Source: Pagrus major (taxonomy: Eukaryota; Chordata; Actinopteri; Spariformes; Sparidae). Taken from it: 64,000 bases of DNA. Below, in pieces: positions 14,801-28,321 of the stretch; positions within the stretch are counted from its first letter, which is position 1, and every line of letters starts with the position of its first letter. Where the stretch lies: contig NC_133230.1 in assembly GCF_040436345.1 (NCBI RefSeq), positions 5,787,297 through 5,851,296 on the forward strand, written 5' to 3'. Under the pieces are notes generated by a model. That model was not told the origin of the DNA. It did no database searches and worked only from the letters and a program-made list of their open reading frames with translations. The translations under genes and the position numbers were made by a program.

Positions 14801-17800
14801 GAGTCAATCGGTCCAAAGACCTGGAAGCTATTGAAAAAATGGGCCGAGGTTTTCATGAAAAATGGCTACTTTTTTCTTTAAAATATTCACCAAAAATACA
14901 AATTCCACCGGAATCCAATAAAAACTGCTGTTTCTTCTTTCCGCCAGTACCAGCGACATTTGTGGTAAATTTCGAGTCAATCGGTCAAGCGGAACCCTAA
15001 CCCTAACCCTAACCCTAACCCTAGCCCCATAACCCTAACCCTAACCCTAACCCTAGCCCCATAACCCTAACCCTAACCCTAACCCTAACTCCAGCCTTAA
15101 GCCAGTCTCATGAAACATTGTCCCTTTTCACTAAAATATTCACCAAAAATACAAATTCCACCGGAATCCGATGGGGACTGCTGTGTCTCGTTCAGCCAGT
15201 ATAGGACCACATTTGGGAGCGATTTCGAGTCAATCGGTCCAAAGACCTGGAAGCTATTGAAAAAATGGGCCGAGGTTTTCATGAAAAATGGCCACTTTTT
15301 TCTTTAAAATATTCACCAAAAATACAAATTCCACCAGAATCGGATGGGGACTGCTGTGTCTCGTTCAGCCAGTATAGGACCACATTTGGGAGCGATTTCG
15401 AGTCAATCGGTCCAAAGACCTGGAAGCTATTGAAAAAATGGGCCGAGGTTTTCATGAAAAATGGCTACTTTTTTCTTTAAAATATTCACCAAAAATACAA
15501 ATTCCACCGGAATCCAATAAAAACTGCTGTTTCTTCTTTCCGCCAGTACCAGCGACATTTGTGGTAAATTTCGAGTCAATCGGTCAAGCGGAACCCTAAC
15601 CCTAACCCTAACCCTAACCCTAGCCCCATAACCCTAACCCTAACCCTAACCCTAGCCCCATAACCCTAACCCTAACCCTAACCCTAACCCTAACCCTAAC
15701 CCTAACTCCAGCCTTAAGCCAGTCTCATGAAACATTGTCCCTTTTCACTAAAATATTCACCAAAAATACAAATTCCACCAGAATCGGATGGGGACTGCTG
15801 TGTCTCGTTCAGCCAGTATAGGACCACATTTGGGAGCGATTTCGAGTCAATCGGTCCAAAGACCTGGAAGCTATTGAAAAAATGGGCCGAGGTTTTCATG
15901 AAAAATGGCTACTTTTTTCTTTAAAATATTCACCAAAAATACAAATTCCACCCGAATCCAATAAAAACTGCTGTTTCTTCTTTCCGCCAGTACCAGCGAC
16001 ATTTGTGGTAAATTTCGAGTCAATCGGTCAAGCGGAACCCTAACCCTAACCCTAACCCTAACCCTAGCCCCATAACCCTAACCCTAACCCTAACCCTAGC
16101 CCCATAACCCTAACCCTAACCCTAACCCTAACCCTAACCCTAACCCTAACTCCAGCCTTAAGCCAGTCTCATGAAACATTGTCCCTTTTCACTAAAATAT
16201 TCACCAAAAATACAAATTCCACCGGAATCCGATGGGGACTGCTGTGTCTCGTTCAGCCAGTATAGGACCACATTTGGGAGCGATTTCGAGTCAATCGGTC
16301 CAAAGACCTGGAAGCTATTGAAAAAATGGGCCGAGGTTTTCATGAAAAATGGCCACTTTTTTCTTTAAAATATTCACCAAAAATACAAATTCCACCAGAA
16401 TCGGATGGGGACTGCTGTGTCTCGTTCAGCCAGTATAGGACCACATTTGGGAGCGATTTCGAGTCAATCGGTCCAAAGACCTGGAAGCTATTGAAAAAAT
16501 GGGCCGAGGTTTTCATGAAAAATGGCTACTTTTTTCTTTAAAATATTCACCAAAAATACAAATTCCACCGGAATCCAATAAAAACTGCTGTTTCTTCTTT
16601 CCGCCAGTACCAGCGACATTTGTGGTAAATTTCGAGTCAATCGGTCAAGCGGAACCCTAACCCTAACCCTAACCCTAACCCTAGCCCCATAACCCTAACC
16701 CTAACCCTAACCCTAGCCCCATAACCCTAACCCTAACCCTAACCCTAACCCTAACTCCAGCCTTAAGCCAGTCTCATGAAACATTGTCCCTTTTCACTAA
16801 AATATTCACCAAAAATACAAATTCCACCGGAATCCGATGGGGACTGCTGTGTCTCGTTCAGCCAGTATAGGACCACATTTGGGAGCGATTTCGAGTCAAT
16901 TGGTCCAAAGACCTGGAAGCTATTGAAAAAATGGGCCGAGGTTTTCATGAAAAATGGCCACTTTTTTCTTTAAAATATTCACCAAAAATACAAATTCCAC
17001 CGGAATCGGATGGGGACTGCTGTGTCTCGTTCAGCCAGTATAGGACCACATTTGGGAGCGATTTCGAGTCAATCGGTCCAAAGACCTGGAAGCTATTGAA
17101 AAAATGGGCCGAGGTTTTCATGAAAAATGGCTACTTTTTTCTTTAAAATATTCACCAAAAATACAAATTCCACCGGAATCCAATAAAAACTGCTGTTTCT
17201 TCTTTCCGCCAGTACCAGCGACATTTGTGGTAAATTTCGAGTCAATCGGTCAAGCGGAACCCTAACCCTAACCCTAACCCTAACCCTAGCCCCATAACCC
17301 TAACCCTAACCCTAACCCTAGCCCCATAACCCTAACCCTAACCCTAACCCTAACCCTAACTCCAGCCTTAAGCCAGTCTCATGAAACATTGTCCCTTTTC
17401 ACTAAAATATTCACCAAAAATACAAATTCCACCGGAATCCGATGGGGACTGCTGTGTCTCGTTCAGCCAGTATAGGACCACATTTGGGAGCGATTTCGAG
17501 TCAATCGGTCCAAAGACCTGGAAGCTATTGAAAAAATGGGCCGAGGTTTTCATGAAAAATGGCCACTTTTTTCTTTAAAATATTCACCAAAAATACAAAT
17601 TCCACCGGAATCGGATGGGGACTGCTGTGTCTCGTTCAGCCAGTATAGGACCACATTTGGGAGCGATTTCGAGTCAATCGGTCCAAAGACCTGGAAGCTA
17701 TTGAAAAAATGGGCCGAGGTTTTCATGAAAAATGGCTACTTTTTTCTTTAAAATATTCACCAAAAATACAAATTCCACCGGAATCCAATAAAAACTGCTG

Positions 17801-20800
17801 TTTCTTCTTTCCGCCAGTACCAGCGACATTTGTGGTAAATTTCGAGTCAATCAGTCAAGCGGAACCCTAACCCTAACCCTAACCCTAACCCTAGCCCCAT
17901 AACCCTAACCCTAACCCTAACCCTAGCCCCATAACCCTAACCCTAACCCTAACCCTAACCCTAACCCTAACTCCAGCCTTAAGCCAGTCTCATGAAACAT
18001 TGTCCCTTTTCACTAAAATATTCACCAAAAATACAAATTCCACCGGAATCCGATGGGGACTGCTGTGTCTCGTTCAGCCAGTATAGGACCACATTTGGGA
18101 GCGATTTCGAGTCAATCGGTCCAAAGACCTGGAAGCTATTGAAAAAATGGGCCGAGGTTTTCATGAAAAATGGCCACTTTTTTCTTTAAAATATTCACCA
18201 AAAATACAAATTCCACCAGAATCGGATGGGGACTGCTGTGTCTCGTTCAGCCAGTATAGGACCACATTTGGGAGCGATTTCGAGTCAATCGGTCCAAAGA
18301 CCTGGAAGCTATTGAAAAAATGGGCCGAGGTTTTCATGAAAAATGGCTACTTTTTTCTTTAAAATATTCACCAAAAATACAAATTCCACCGGAATCCAAT
18401 AAAAACTGCTGTTTCTTCTTTCCGCCAGTACCAGCGACATTTGTGGTAAATTTCGAGTCAATCGGTCAAGCGGAACCCTAACCCTAACCCTAACCCTAAC
18501 CCTAGCCCCATAACCCTAACCCTAACCCTAGCCCCATAACCCTAACCCTAACCCTAACCCTAACTCCAGCCTTAAGCCAGTCTCATGAAACATTGTCCCT
18601 TTTCACTAAAATATTCACCAAAAATACAAATTCCACCGGAATCCGATGGGGACTGCTGTGTCTCGTTCAGCCAGTATAGGACCACATTTGGGAGCGATTT
18701 CGAGTCAATCGGTCCAAAGACCTGGAAGCTATTGAAAAAATGGGCCGAGGTTTTCATGAAAAATGGCCACTTTTTTCTTTAAAATATTCACCAAAAAGAC
18801 AAATTCCACCAGAATCGGATGGGGACTGCTGTGTCTCGTTCAGCCAGTATAGGACCACATTTGGGAGCGATTTCGAGTCAATCGGTCCAAAGACCTGGAA
18901 GCTATTGAAAAAATGGGCCGAGGTTTTCATGAAAAATGGCTACTTTTTTCTTTAAAATATTCACCAAAAATACAAATTCCACCCGAATCCAATAAAAACT
19001 GCTGTTTCTTCTTTCCGCCAGTACCAGCGACATTTGTGGTAAATTTCGAGTCAATCGGTCAAGCGGAACCCTAACCCTAACCCTAACCCTAACCCTAGCC
19101 CCATAACCCTAACCCTAACCCTAACCCTAGCCCCATAACCCTAACCCTAACCCTAACCCTAACCCTAACCCTAACTCCAGCCTTAAGCCAGTCTCATGAA
19201 ACATTGTCCCTTTTCACTAAAATATTCACCAAAAATACAAATTCCACCGGAATCCGATGGGGACTGCTGTGTCTCGTTCAGCCAGTATAGGACCACATTT
19301 GGGAGCGATTTCGAGTCAATCGGTCCAAAGACCTGGAAGCTATTGAAAAAATGGGCCGAGGTTTTCATGAAAAATGGCCACTTTTTTCTTTAAAATATTC
19401 ACCAAAAATACAAATTCCACCAGAATCGGATGGGGACTGCTGTGTCTCGTTCAGCCAGTATAGGACCACATTTGGGAGCGATTTCGAGTCAATCGGTCCA
19501 AAGACCTGGAAGCTATTGAAAAAATGGGCCGAGGTTTTCATGAAAAATGGCTACTTTTTTCTTTAAAATATTCACCAAAAATACAAATTCCACCGGAATC
19601 CAATAAAAACTGCTGTTTCTTCTTTCCGCCAGTACCAGCGACATTTGTGGTAAATTTCGAGTCAATCGGTCAAGCGGAACCCTAACCCTAACCCTAACCC
19701 TAACCCTAGCCCCATAACCCTAACCCTAACCCTAACCCTAACCCTAACCCTAACTCCAGCCTTAAGCCAGTCTCATGAAACATTGTCCCTTTTCACTAAA
19801 ATATTCACCAAAAATACAAATTCCACCGGAATCCGATGGGGACTGCTGTGTCTCGTTCAGCCAGTATAGGACCACATTTGGGAGCGATTTCGAGTCAATC
19901 GGTCCAAAGACCTGGAAGCTATTGAAAAAATGGGCCGAGGTTTTCATGAAAAATGGCCACTTTTTTCTTTAAAATATTCACCAAAAATACAAATTCCACC
20001 AGAATCGGATGGGGACTGCTGTGTCTCGTTCAGCCAGTATAGGACCACATTTGGGAGCGATTTCGAGTCAATCGGTCCAAAGACCTGGAAGCTATTGAAA
20101 AAATGGGCCGAGGTTTTCATGAAAAATGGCTACTTTTTTCTTTAAAATATTCACCAAAAATACAAATTCCACCGGAATCCAATAAAAACTGCTGTTTCTT
20201 CTTTCCGCCAGTACCAGCGACATTTGTGGTAAATTTCGAGTCAATCGGTCAAGCGGAACCCTAACCCTAACCCTAACCCTAACCCTAGCCCCATAACCCT
20301 AACCCTAACCCTAACCCTAGCCCCATAACCCTAACCCTAACCCTAACCCTAACCCTAACTCCAGCCTTAAGCCAGTCTCATGAAACATTGTCCCTTTTCA
20401 CTAAAATATTCACCAAAAATACAAATTCCACCGGAATCCGATGGGGACTGCTGTGTCTCGTTCAGCCAGTATAGGACCACATTTGGGAGCGATTTCGAGT
20501 CAATTGGTCCAAAGACCTGGAAGCTATTGAAAAAATGGGCCGAGGTTTTCATGAAAAATGGCCACTTTTTTCTTTAAAATATTCACCAAAAATACAAATT
20601 CCACCGGAATCGGATGGGGACTGCTGTGTCTCGTTCAGCCAGTATAGGACCACATTTGGGAGCGATTTCGAGTCAATCGGTCCAAAGACCTGGAAGCTAT
20701 TGAAAAAATGGGCCGAGGTTTTCATGAAAAATGGCTACTTTTTTCTTTAAAATATTCACCAAAAATACAAATTCCACCGGAATCCAATAAAAACTGCTGT

Positions 20801-23800
20801 TTCTTCTTTCCGCCAGTACCAGCGACATTTGTGGTAAATTTCGAGTCAATCGGTCAAGCGGAACCCTAACCCTAACCCTAACCCTAACCCTAGCCCCATA
20901 ACCCTAACCCTAACCCTAACCCTAGCCCCATAACCCTAACCCTAACCCTAACCCTAACCCTAACTCCAGCCTTAAGCCAGTCTCATGAAACATTGTCCCT
21001 TTTCACTAAAATATTCACCAAAAATACAAATTCCACCGGAATCCGATGGGGACTGCTGTGTCTCGTTCAGCCAGTATAGGACCACATTTGGGAGCGATTT
21101 CGAGTCAATCGGTCCAAAGACCTGGAAGCTATTGAAAAAATGGGCCGAGGTTTTCATGAAAAATGGCCACTTTTTTCTTTAAAATATTCACCAAAAATAC
21201 AAATTCCACCGGAATCGGATGGGGACTGCTGTGTCTCGTTCAGCCAGTATAGGACCACATTTGGGAGCGATTTCGAGTCAATCGGTCCAAAGACCTGGAA
21301 GCTATTGAAAAAATGGGCCGAGGTTTTCATGAAAAATGGCTACTTTTTTCTTTAAAATATTCACCAAAAATACAAATTCCACCGGAATCCAATAAAAACT
21401 GCTGTTTCTTCTTTCCGCCAGTACCAGCGACATTTGTGGTAAATTTCGAGTCAATCAGTCAAGCGGAACCCTAACCCTAACCCTAACCCTAACCCTAGCC
21501 CCATAACCCTAACCCTAACCCTAACCCTAGCCCCATAACCCTAACCCTAACCCTAACCCTAACCCTAACCCTAACTCCAGCCTTAAGCCAGTCTCATGAA
21601 ACATTGTCCCTTTTCACTAAAATATTCACCAAAAATACAAATTCCACCGGAATCCGATGGGGACTGCTGTGTCTCGTTCAGCCAGTATAGGACCACATTT
21701 GGGAGCGATTTCGAGTCAATCGGTCCAAAGACCTGGAAGCTATTGAAAAAATGGGCCGAGGTTTTCATGAAAAATGGCCACTTTTTTCTTTAAAATATTC
21801 ACCAAAAATACAAATTCCACCAGAATCGGATGGGGACTGCTGTGTCTCGTTCAGCCAGTATAGGACCACATTTGGGAGCGATTTCGAGTCAATCGGTCCA
21901 AAGACCTGGAAGCTATTGAAAAAATGGGCCGAGGTTTTCATGAAAAATGGCTACTTTTTTCTTTAAAATATTCACCAAAAATACAAATTCCACCGGAATC
22001 CAATAAAAACTGCTGTTTCTTCTTTCCGCCAGTACCAGCGACATTTGTGGTAAATTTCGAGTCAATCGGTCAAGCGGAACCCTAACCCTAACCCTAACCC
22101 TAACCCTAGCCCCATAACCCTAACCCTAACCCTAGCCCCATAACCCTAACCCTAACCCTAACCCTAACTCCAGCCTTAAGCCAGTCTCATGAAACATTGT
22201 CCCTTTTCACTAAAATATTCACCAAAAATACAAATTCCACCGGAATCCGATGGGGACTGCTGTGTCTCGTTCAGCCAGTATAGGACCACATTTGGGAGCG
22301 ATTTCGAGTCAATCGGTCCAAAGACCTGGAAGCTATTGAAAAAATGGGCCGAGGTTTTCATGAAAAATGGCCACTTTTTTCTTTAAAATATTCACCAAAA
22401 AGACAAATTCCACCAGAATCGGATGGGGACTGCTGTGTCTCGTTCAGCCAGTATAGGACCACATTTGGGAGCGATTTCGAGTCAATCGGTCCAAAGACCT
22501 GGAAGCTATTGAAAAAATGGGCCGAGGTTTTCATGAAAAATGGCTACTTTTTTCTTTAAAATATTCACCAAAAATACAAATTCCACCCGAATCCAATAAA
22601 AACTGCTGTTTCTTCTTTCCGCCAGTACCAGCGACATTTGTGGTAAATTTCGAGTCAATCGGTCAAGCGGAACCCTAACCCTAACCCTAACCCTAACCCT
22701 AGCCCCATAACCCTAACCCTAACCCTAACCCTAGCCCCATAACCCTAACCCTAACCCTAACCCTAACCCTAACCCTAACTCCAGCCTTAAGCCAGTCTCA
22801 TGAAACATTGTCCCTTTTCACTAAAATATTCACCAAAAATACAAATTCCACCGGAATCCGATGGGGACTGCTGTGTCTCGTTCAGCCAGTATAGGACCAC
22901 ATTTGGGAGCGATTTCGAGTCAATCGGTCCAAAGACCTGGAAGCTATTGAAAAAATGGGCCGAGGTTTTCATGAAAAATGGCCACTTTTTTCTTTAAAAT
23001 ATTCACCAAAAATACAAATTCCACCAGAATCGGATGGGGACTGCTGTGTCTCGTTCAGCCAGTATAGGACCACATTTGGGAGCGATTTCGAGTCAATCGG
23101 TCCAAAGACCTGGAAGCTATTGAAAAAATGGGCCGAGGTTTTCATGAAAAATGGCTACTTTTTTCTTTAAAATATTCACCAAAAATACAAATTCCACCGG
23201 AATCCAATAAAAACTGCTGTTTCTTCTTTCCGCCAGTACCAGCGACATTTGTGGTAAATTTCGAGTCAATCGGTCAAGCGGAACCCTAACCCTAACCCTA
23301 ACCCTAACCCTAGCCCCATAACCCTAACCCTAACCCTAACCCTAACCCTAACCCTAACTCCAGCCTTAAGCCAGTCTCATGAAACATTGTCCCTTTTCAC
23401 TAAAATATTCACCAAAAATACAAATTCCACCGGAATCCGATGGGGACTGCTGTGTCTCGTTCAGCCAGTATAGGACCACATTTGGGAGCGATTTCGAGTC
23501 AATCGGTCCAAAGACCTGGAAGCTATTGAAAAAATGGGCCGAGGTTTTCATGAAAAATGGCCACTTTTTTCTTTAAAATATTCACCAAAAATACAAATTC
23601 CACCAGAATCGGATGGGGACTGCTGTGTCTCGTTCAGCCAGTATAGGACCACATTTGGGAGCGATTTCGAGTCAATCGGTCCAAAGACCTGGAAGCTATT
23701 GAAAAAATGGGCCGAGGTTTTCATGAAAAATGGCTACTTTTTTCTTTAAAATATTCACCAAAAATACAAATTCCACCGGAATCCAATAAAAACTGCTGTT

Positions 23801-26800
23801 TCTTCTTTCCGCCAGTACCAGCGACATTTGTGGTAAATTTCGAGTCAATCGGTCAAGCGGAACCCTAACCCTAACCCTAACCCTAACCCTAGCCCCATAA
23901 CCCTAACCCTAACCCTAACCCTAGCCCCATAACCCTAACCCTAACCCTAACCCTAACTCCAGCCTTAAGCCAGTCTCATGAAACATTGTCCCTTTTCACT
24001 AAAATATTCACCAAAAATACAAATTCCACCGGAATCCGATGGGGACTGCTGTGTCTCGTTCAGCCAGTATAGGACCACATTTGGGAGCGATTTCGAGTCA
24101 ATCGGTCCAAAGACCTGGAAGCTATTGAAAAAATGGGCCGAGGTTTTCATGAAAAATGGCCACTTTTTTCTTTAAAATATTCACCAAAAATACAAATTCC
24201 ACCGGAATCGGATGGGGACTGCTGTGTCTCGTTCAGCCAGTATAGGACCACATTTGGGAGCGATTTCGAGTCAATCGGTCCAAAGACCTGGAAGCTATTG
24301 AAAAAATGGGCCGAGGTTTTCATGAAAAATGGCTACTTTTTTCTTTAAAATATTCACCAAAAATACAAATTCCACCGGAATCCAATAAAAACTGCTGTTT
24401 CTTCTTTCCGCCAGTACCAGCGACATTTGTGGTAAATTTCGAGTCAATCGGTCAAGCGGAACCCTAACCCTAACCCTAACCCTAACCCTAGCCCCATAAC
24501 CCTAACCCTAACCCTAACCCTAGCCCCATAACCCTAACCCTAACCCTAACCCTAACCCTAACCCTAACCCTAACTCCAGCCTTAAGCCAGTCTCATGAAA
24601 CATTGTCCCTTTTCACTAAAATATTCACCAAAAATACAAATTCCACCGGAATCCGATGGGGACTGCTGTGTCTCGTTCAGCCAGTATAGGACCACATTTG
24701 GGAGCGATTTCGAGTCAATCGGTCCAAAGACCTGGAAGCTATTGAAAAAATGGGCCGAGGTTTTCATGAAAAATGGCCACTTTTTTCTTTAAAATATTCA
24801 CCAAAAATACAAATTCCACCAGAATCGGATGGGGACTGCTGTGTCTCGTTCAGCCAGTATAGGACCACATTTGGGAGCGATTTCGAGTCAATCGGTCCAA
24901 AGACCTGGAAGCTATTGAAAAAATGGGCCGAGGTTTTCATGAAAAATGGCTACTTTTTTCTTTAAAATATTCACCAAAAATACAAATTCCACCGGAATCC
25001 AATAAAAACTGCTGTTTCTTCTTTCCGCCAGTACCAGCGACATTTGTGGTAAATTTCGAGTCAATCGGTCAAGCGGAACCCTAACCCTAACCCTAACCCT
25101 AACCCTAGCCCCATAACCCTAACCCTAACCCTAACCCTAGCCCCATAACCCTAACCCTAACCCTAACCCTAACCCTAACCCTAACCCTAACTCCAGCCTT
25201 AAGCCAGTCTCATGAAACATTGTCCCTTTTCACTAAAATATTCACCAAAAATACAAATTCCACCGGAATCCGATGGGGACTGCTGTGTCTCGTTCAGCCA
25301 GTATAGGACCACATTTGGGAGCGATTTCGAGTCAATCGGTCCAAAGACCTGGAAGCTATTGAAAAAATGGGCCGAGGTTTTCATGAAAAATGGCCACTTT
25401 TTTCTTTAAAATATTCACCAAAAATACAAATTCCACCGGAATCGGATGGGGACTGCTGTGTCTCGTTCAGCCAGTATAGGACCACATTTGGGAGCGATTT
25501 CGAGTCAATCGGTCCAAAGACCTGGAAGCTATTGAAAAAATGGGCCGAGGTTTTCATGAAAAATGGCTACTTTTTTCTTTAAAATATTCACCAAAAATAC
25601 AAATTCCACCGGAATCCAATAAAAACTGCTGTTTCTTCTTTCCGCCAGTACCAGCGACATTTGTGGTAAATTTCGAGTCAATCAGTCAAGCGGAACCCTA
25701 ACCCTAACCCTAACCCTAACCCTAGCCCCATAACCCTAACCCTAACCCTAACCCTAACCCTAACCCTAACCCTAACTCCAGCCTTAAGCCAGTCTCATGA
25801 AACATTGTCCCTTTTCACTAAAATATTCACCAAAAATACAAATTCCACCGGAATCCGATGGGGACTGCTGTGTCTCGTTCAGCCAGTATAGGACCACATT
25901 TGGGAGCGATTTCGAGTCAATCGGTCCAAAGACCTGGAAGCTATTGAAAAAATGGGCCGAGGTTTTCATGAAAAATGGCCACTTTTTTCTTTAAAATATT
26001 CACCAAAAATACAAATTCCACCGGAATCCAATAAAAACTGCTGTTTCTTCTTTCCGCCAGTACCAGCGACATTTGTGGTAAATTTCGAGTCAATCGGTCA
26101 AGCGGAACCCTAACCCTAACCCTAACCCTAACCCTAGCCCCATAACCCTAACCCTAACCCTAACCCTAGCCCCATAACCCTAACCCTAACCCTAACCCTA
26201 ACCCTAACTCCAGCCTTAAGCCAGTCTCATGAAACATTGTCCCTTTTCACTAAAATATTCACCAAAAATACAAATTCCACCGGAATCCGATGGGGACTGC
26301 TGTGTCTCGTTCAGCCAGTATAGGACCACATTTGGGAGCGATTTCGAGTCAATCGGTCCAAAGACCTGGAAGCTATTGAAAAAATGGGCCGAGGTTTTCA
26401 TGAAAAATGGCCACTTTTTTCTTTAAAATATTCACCAAAAATACAAATTCCACCGGAATCGGATGGGGACTGCTGTGTCTCGTTCAGCCAGTATAGGACC
26501 ACATTTGGGAGCGATTTCGAGTCAATCGGTCCAAAGACCTGGAAGCTATTGAAAAAATGGGCCGAGGTTTTCATGAAAAATGGCTACTTTTTTCTTTAAA
26601 ATATTCACCAAAAATACAAATTCCACCGGAATCCAATAAAAACTGCTGTTTCTTCTTTCCGCCAGTACCAGCGACATTTGTGGTAAATTTCGAGTCAATC
26701 AGTCAAGCGGAACCCTAACCCTAACCCTAACCCTAACCCTAGCCCCATAACCCTAACCCTAACCCTAACCCTAGCCCCATAACCCTAACCCTAACCCTAA

Positions 26801-27412
26801 CCCTAACCCTAACCCTAACCCTAACTCCAGCCTTAAGCCAGTCTCATGAAACATTGTCCCTTTTCACTAAAATATTCACCAAAAATACAAATTCCACCGG
26901 AATCCGATGGGGACTGCTGTGTCTCGTTCAGCCAGTATAGGACCACATTTGGGAGCGATTTCGAGTCAATCGGTCCAAAGACCTGGAAGCTATTGAAAAA
27001 ATGGGCCGAGGTTTTCATGAAAAATGGCCACTTTTTTCTTTAAAATATTCACCAAAAATACAAATTCCACCAGAATCGGATGGGGACTGCTGTGTCTCGT
27101 TCAGCCAGTATAGGACCACATTTGGGAGCGATTTCGAGTCAATCGGTCCAAAGACCTGGAAGCTATTGAAAAAATGGGCCGAGGTTTTCATGAAAAATGG
27201 CTACTTTTTTCTTTAAAATATTCACCAAAAATACAAATTCCACCGGAATCCAATAAAAACTGCTGTTTCTTCTTTCCGCCAGTACCAGCGACATTTGTGG
27301 TAAATTTCGAGTCAATCGGTCAAGCGGAACCCTAACCCTAACCCTAACCCTAACCCTAGCCCCATAACCCTAACCCTAACCCTAGCCCCATAACCCTAAC
27401 CCTAACCCTAAC

Positions 27413-27694
27413 TCCAGCCTTAAGCCAGTCTCATGAAACATTGTCCCTTTTCACTAAAATATTCACCAAAAATACAAATTCCACCGGAATCCGATGGGGA
27501 CTGCTGTGTCTCGTTCAGCCAGTATAGGACCACATTTGGGAGCGATTTCGAGTCAATCGGTCCAAAGACCTGGAAGCTATTGAAAAAATGGGCCGAGGTT
27601 TTCATGAAAAATGGCCACTTTTTTCTTTAAAATATTCACCAAAAATACAAATTCCACCGGAATCCAATAAAAACTGCTGTGTCTCGTTCAGCCA
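27413..27694. repeat. Truncated terminal satellite unit at the centromere-side edge
   Basis: The last unit has a leader and subrepeat 1, then passes to subrepeat 3 type sequence (AATCCAATAAAAACTGCTG) and switches back to the subrepeat 1/2 version (TGTCTCGTTCAGCCA) before ending abruptly at 27,694, where unique DNA begins. This mosaic of subrepeat 3 and subrepeat 1/2 sequence is not seen in any internal unit. It may be a recombination product or a relic of the ancestral repeat at the array edge. Confidence 0.9.
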
Positions 27695-28321
27695 TGTTAA
27701 AGTGTGAAAATGATTCAGTTGAACTAATAGAGTACTCCTTTAAAATGAGATGTTCTAGACTGCAATTATTTTTGAATCAAGGACGATACAAATGTTTATC
27801 TACAAAATCTTTAATCCTTCTCATAAAAAAGAGTTTTTTCTGCGTTTCAGCTGCAGTACAGACAAAATGTACTCATACATTCTTAAAAAGGTGAGGCACT
27901 GTTGTCTCACATACAGCTGCAATAAGCCATAGTCAAATATATATTTCCATATACATTTCCATAACTGTAAATGTAAATACATAGTGTGTATTCTTGTAAA
28001 AGTTCACAGGACATCCAATAATTCTCATAAAACAATTAGTGCAGTTTTTACATGATACTGTGATCACACACCTGAAGTTGACATGAATATATTAAACTAA
28101 AATGGGCTCAGTTGCACTCAAGTCTCTGAAGATGTGAGTAAAAAAGAAACTGTAGTGTTGACTGGATATTGTTCGCTGCAGCGTTCAACAGTGCAAATTT
28201 AAATTATCTTCACCAAGCAAAGGCAACAACACAAGAAACAAAAATGCATGTATGTGTTTCAGTCGAGATGCCCTGGTGAAGACATTTTAACCGCTTGTCG
28301 GACAGACGTGTGACAGTGACA
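27695..28321. other. AT-rich spacer between satellite and slc5a6; probable slc5a6 3' UTR
   Basis: No gene is visible in these 627 bases. slc5a6 ends at 28,322 and is transcribed leftward, so much of the stretch is probably its 3' untranslated region. On the - strand an ATTAAA poly(A) signal lies at 27,810-27,815, only about 115 bp from the satellite; whether it is used cannot be told from sequence. Confidence 0.5.

Larger units (their letters stand above)
1..27694. repeat. Subtelomeric higher-order satellite array with embedded telomere tracts
   Basis: Forty-eight tandem units are visible. Each unit is a core followed by a CCCTAA tract. A full core is 502 bp (first one 76-577): a short leader (TCCAGCCTTAAGCCAGTCTC), two near-identical 173-bp subrepeats, and a third subrepeat that is diverged and cut short, ending in CAAGCGG. 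Unit-to-unit distances take a few values only: 593, 599, 605, 611 or 617 bp for most, 420-444 bp for six units with one subrepeat fewer, and 579-587 bp where the telomere tract is shorter. Units differ from each other by only a few substitutions, so the array is young or actively homogenised. The CCCTAA strand reads 5' to 3' from the left, as at a left chromosome end. Position 1 lies inside a telomere tract, so the array may continue outside the window. I do not recognise the 173-bp sequence from any named satellite. Confidence 0.97.

Noticed and set aside
83-27630. More than a hundred 61-, 65- and 71-codon open frames across the left 27.6 kb
   Set aside because: They are the same frames repeated once per satellite subrepeat on both strands, with no start context, splice signal or known domain. 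They follow from tandem repetition.
1-27694. CRISPR-like pattern of regular repeats and spacers
   Set aside because: Repeat units are hundreds of bases long, the intervening tracts are telomere hexamers and not unique spacers, there are no cas genes, and the DNA is vertebrate.
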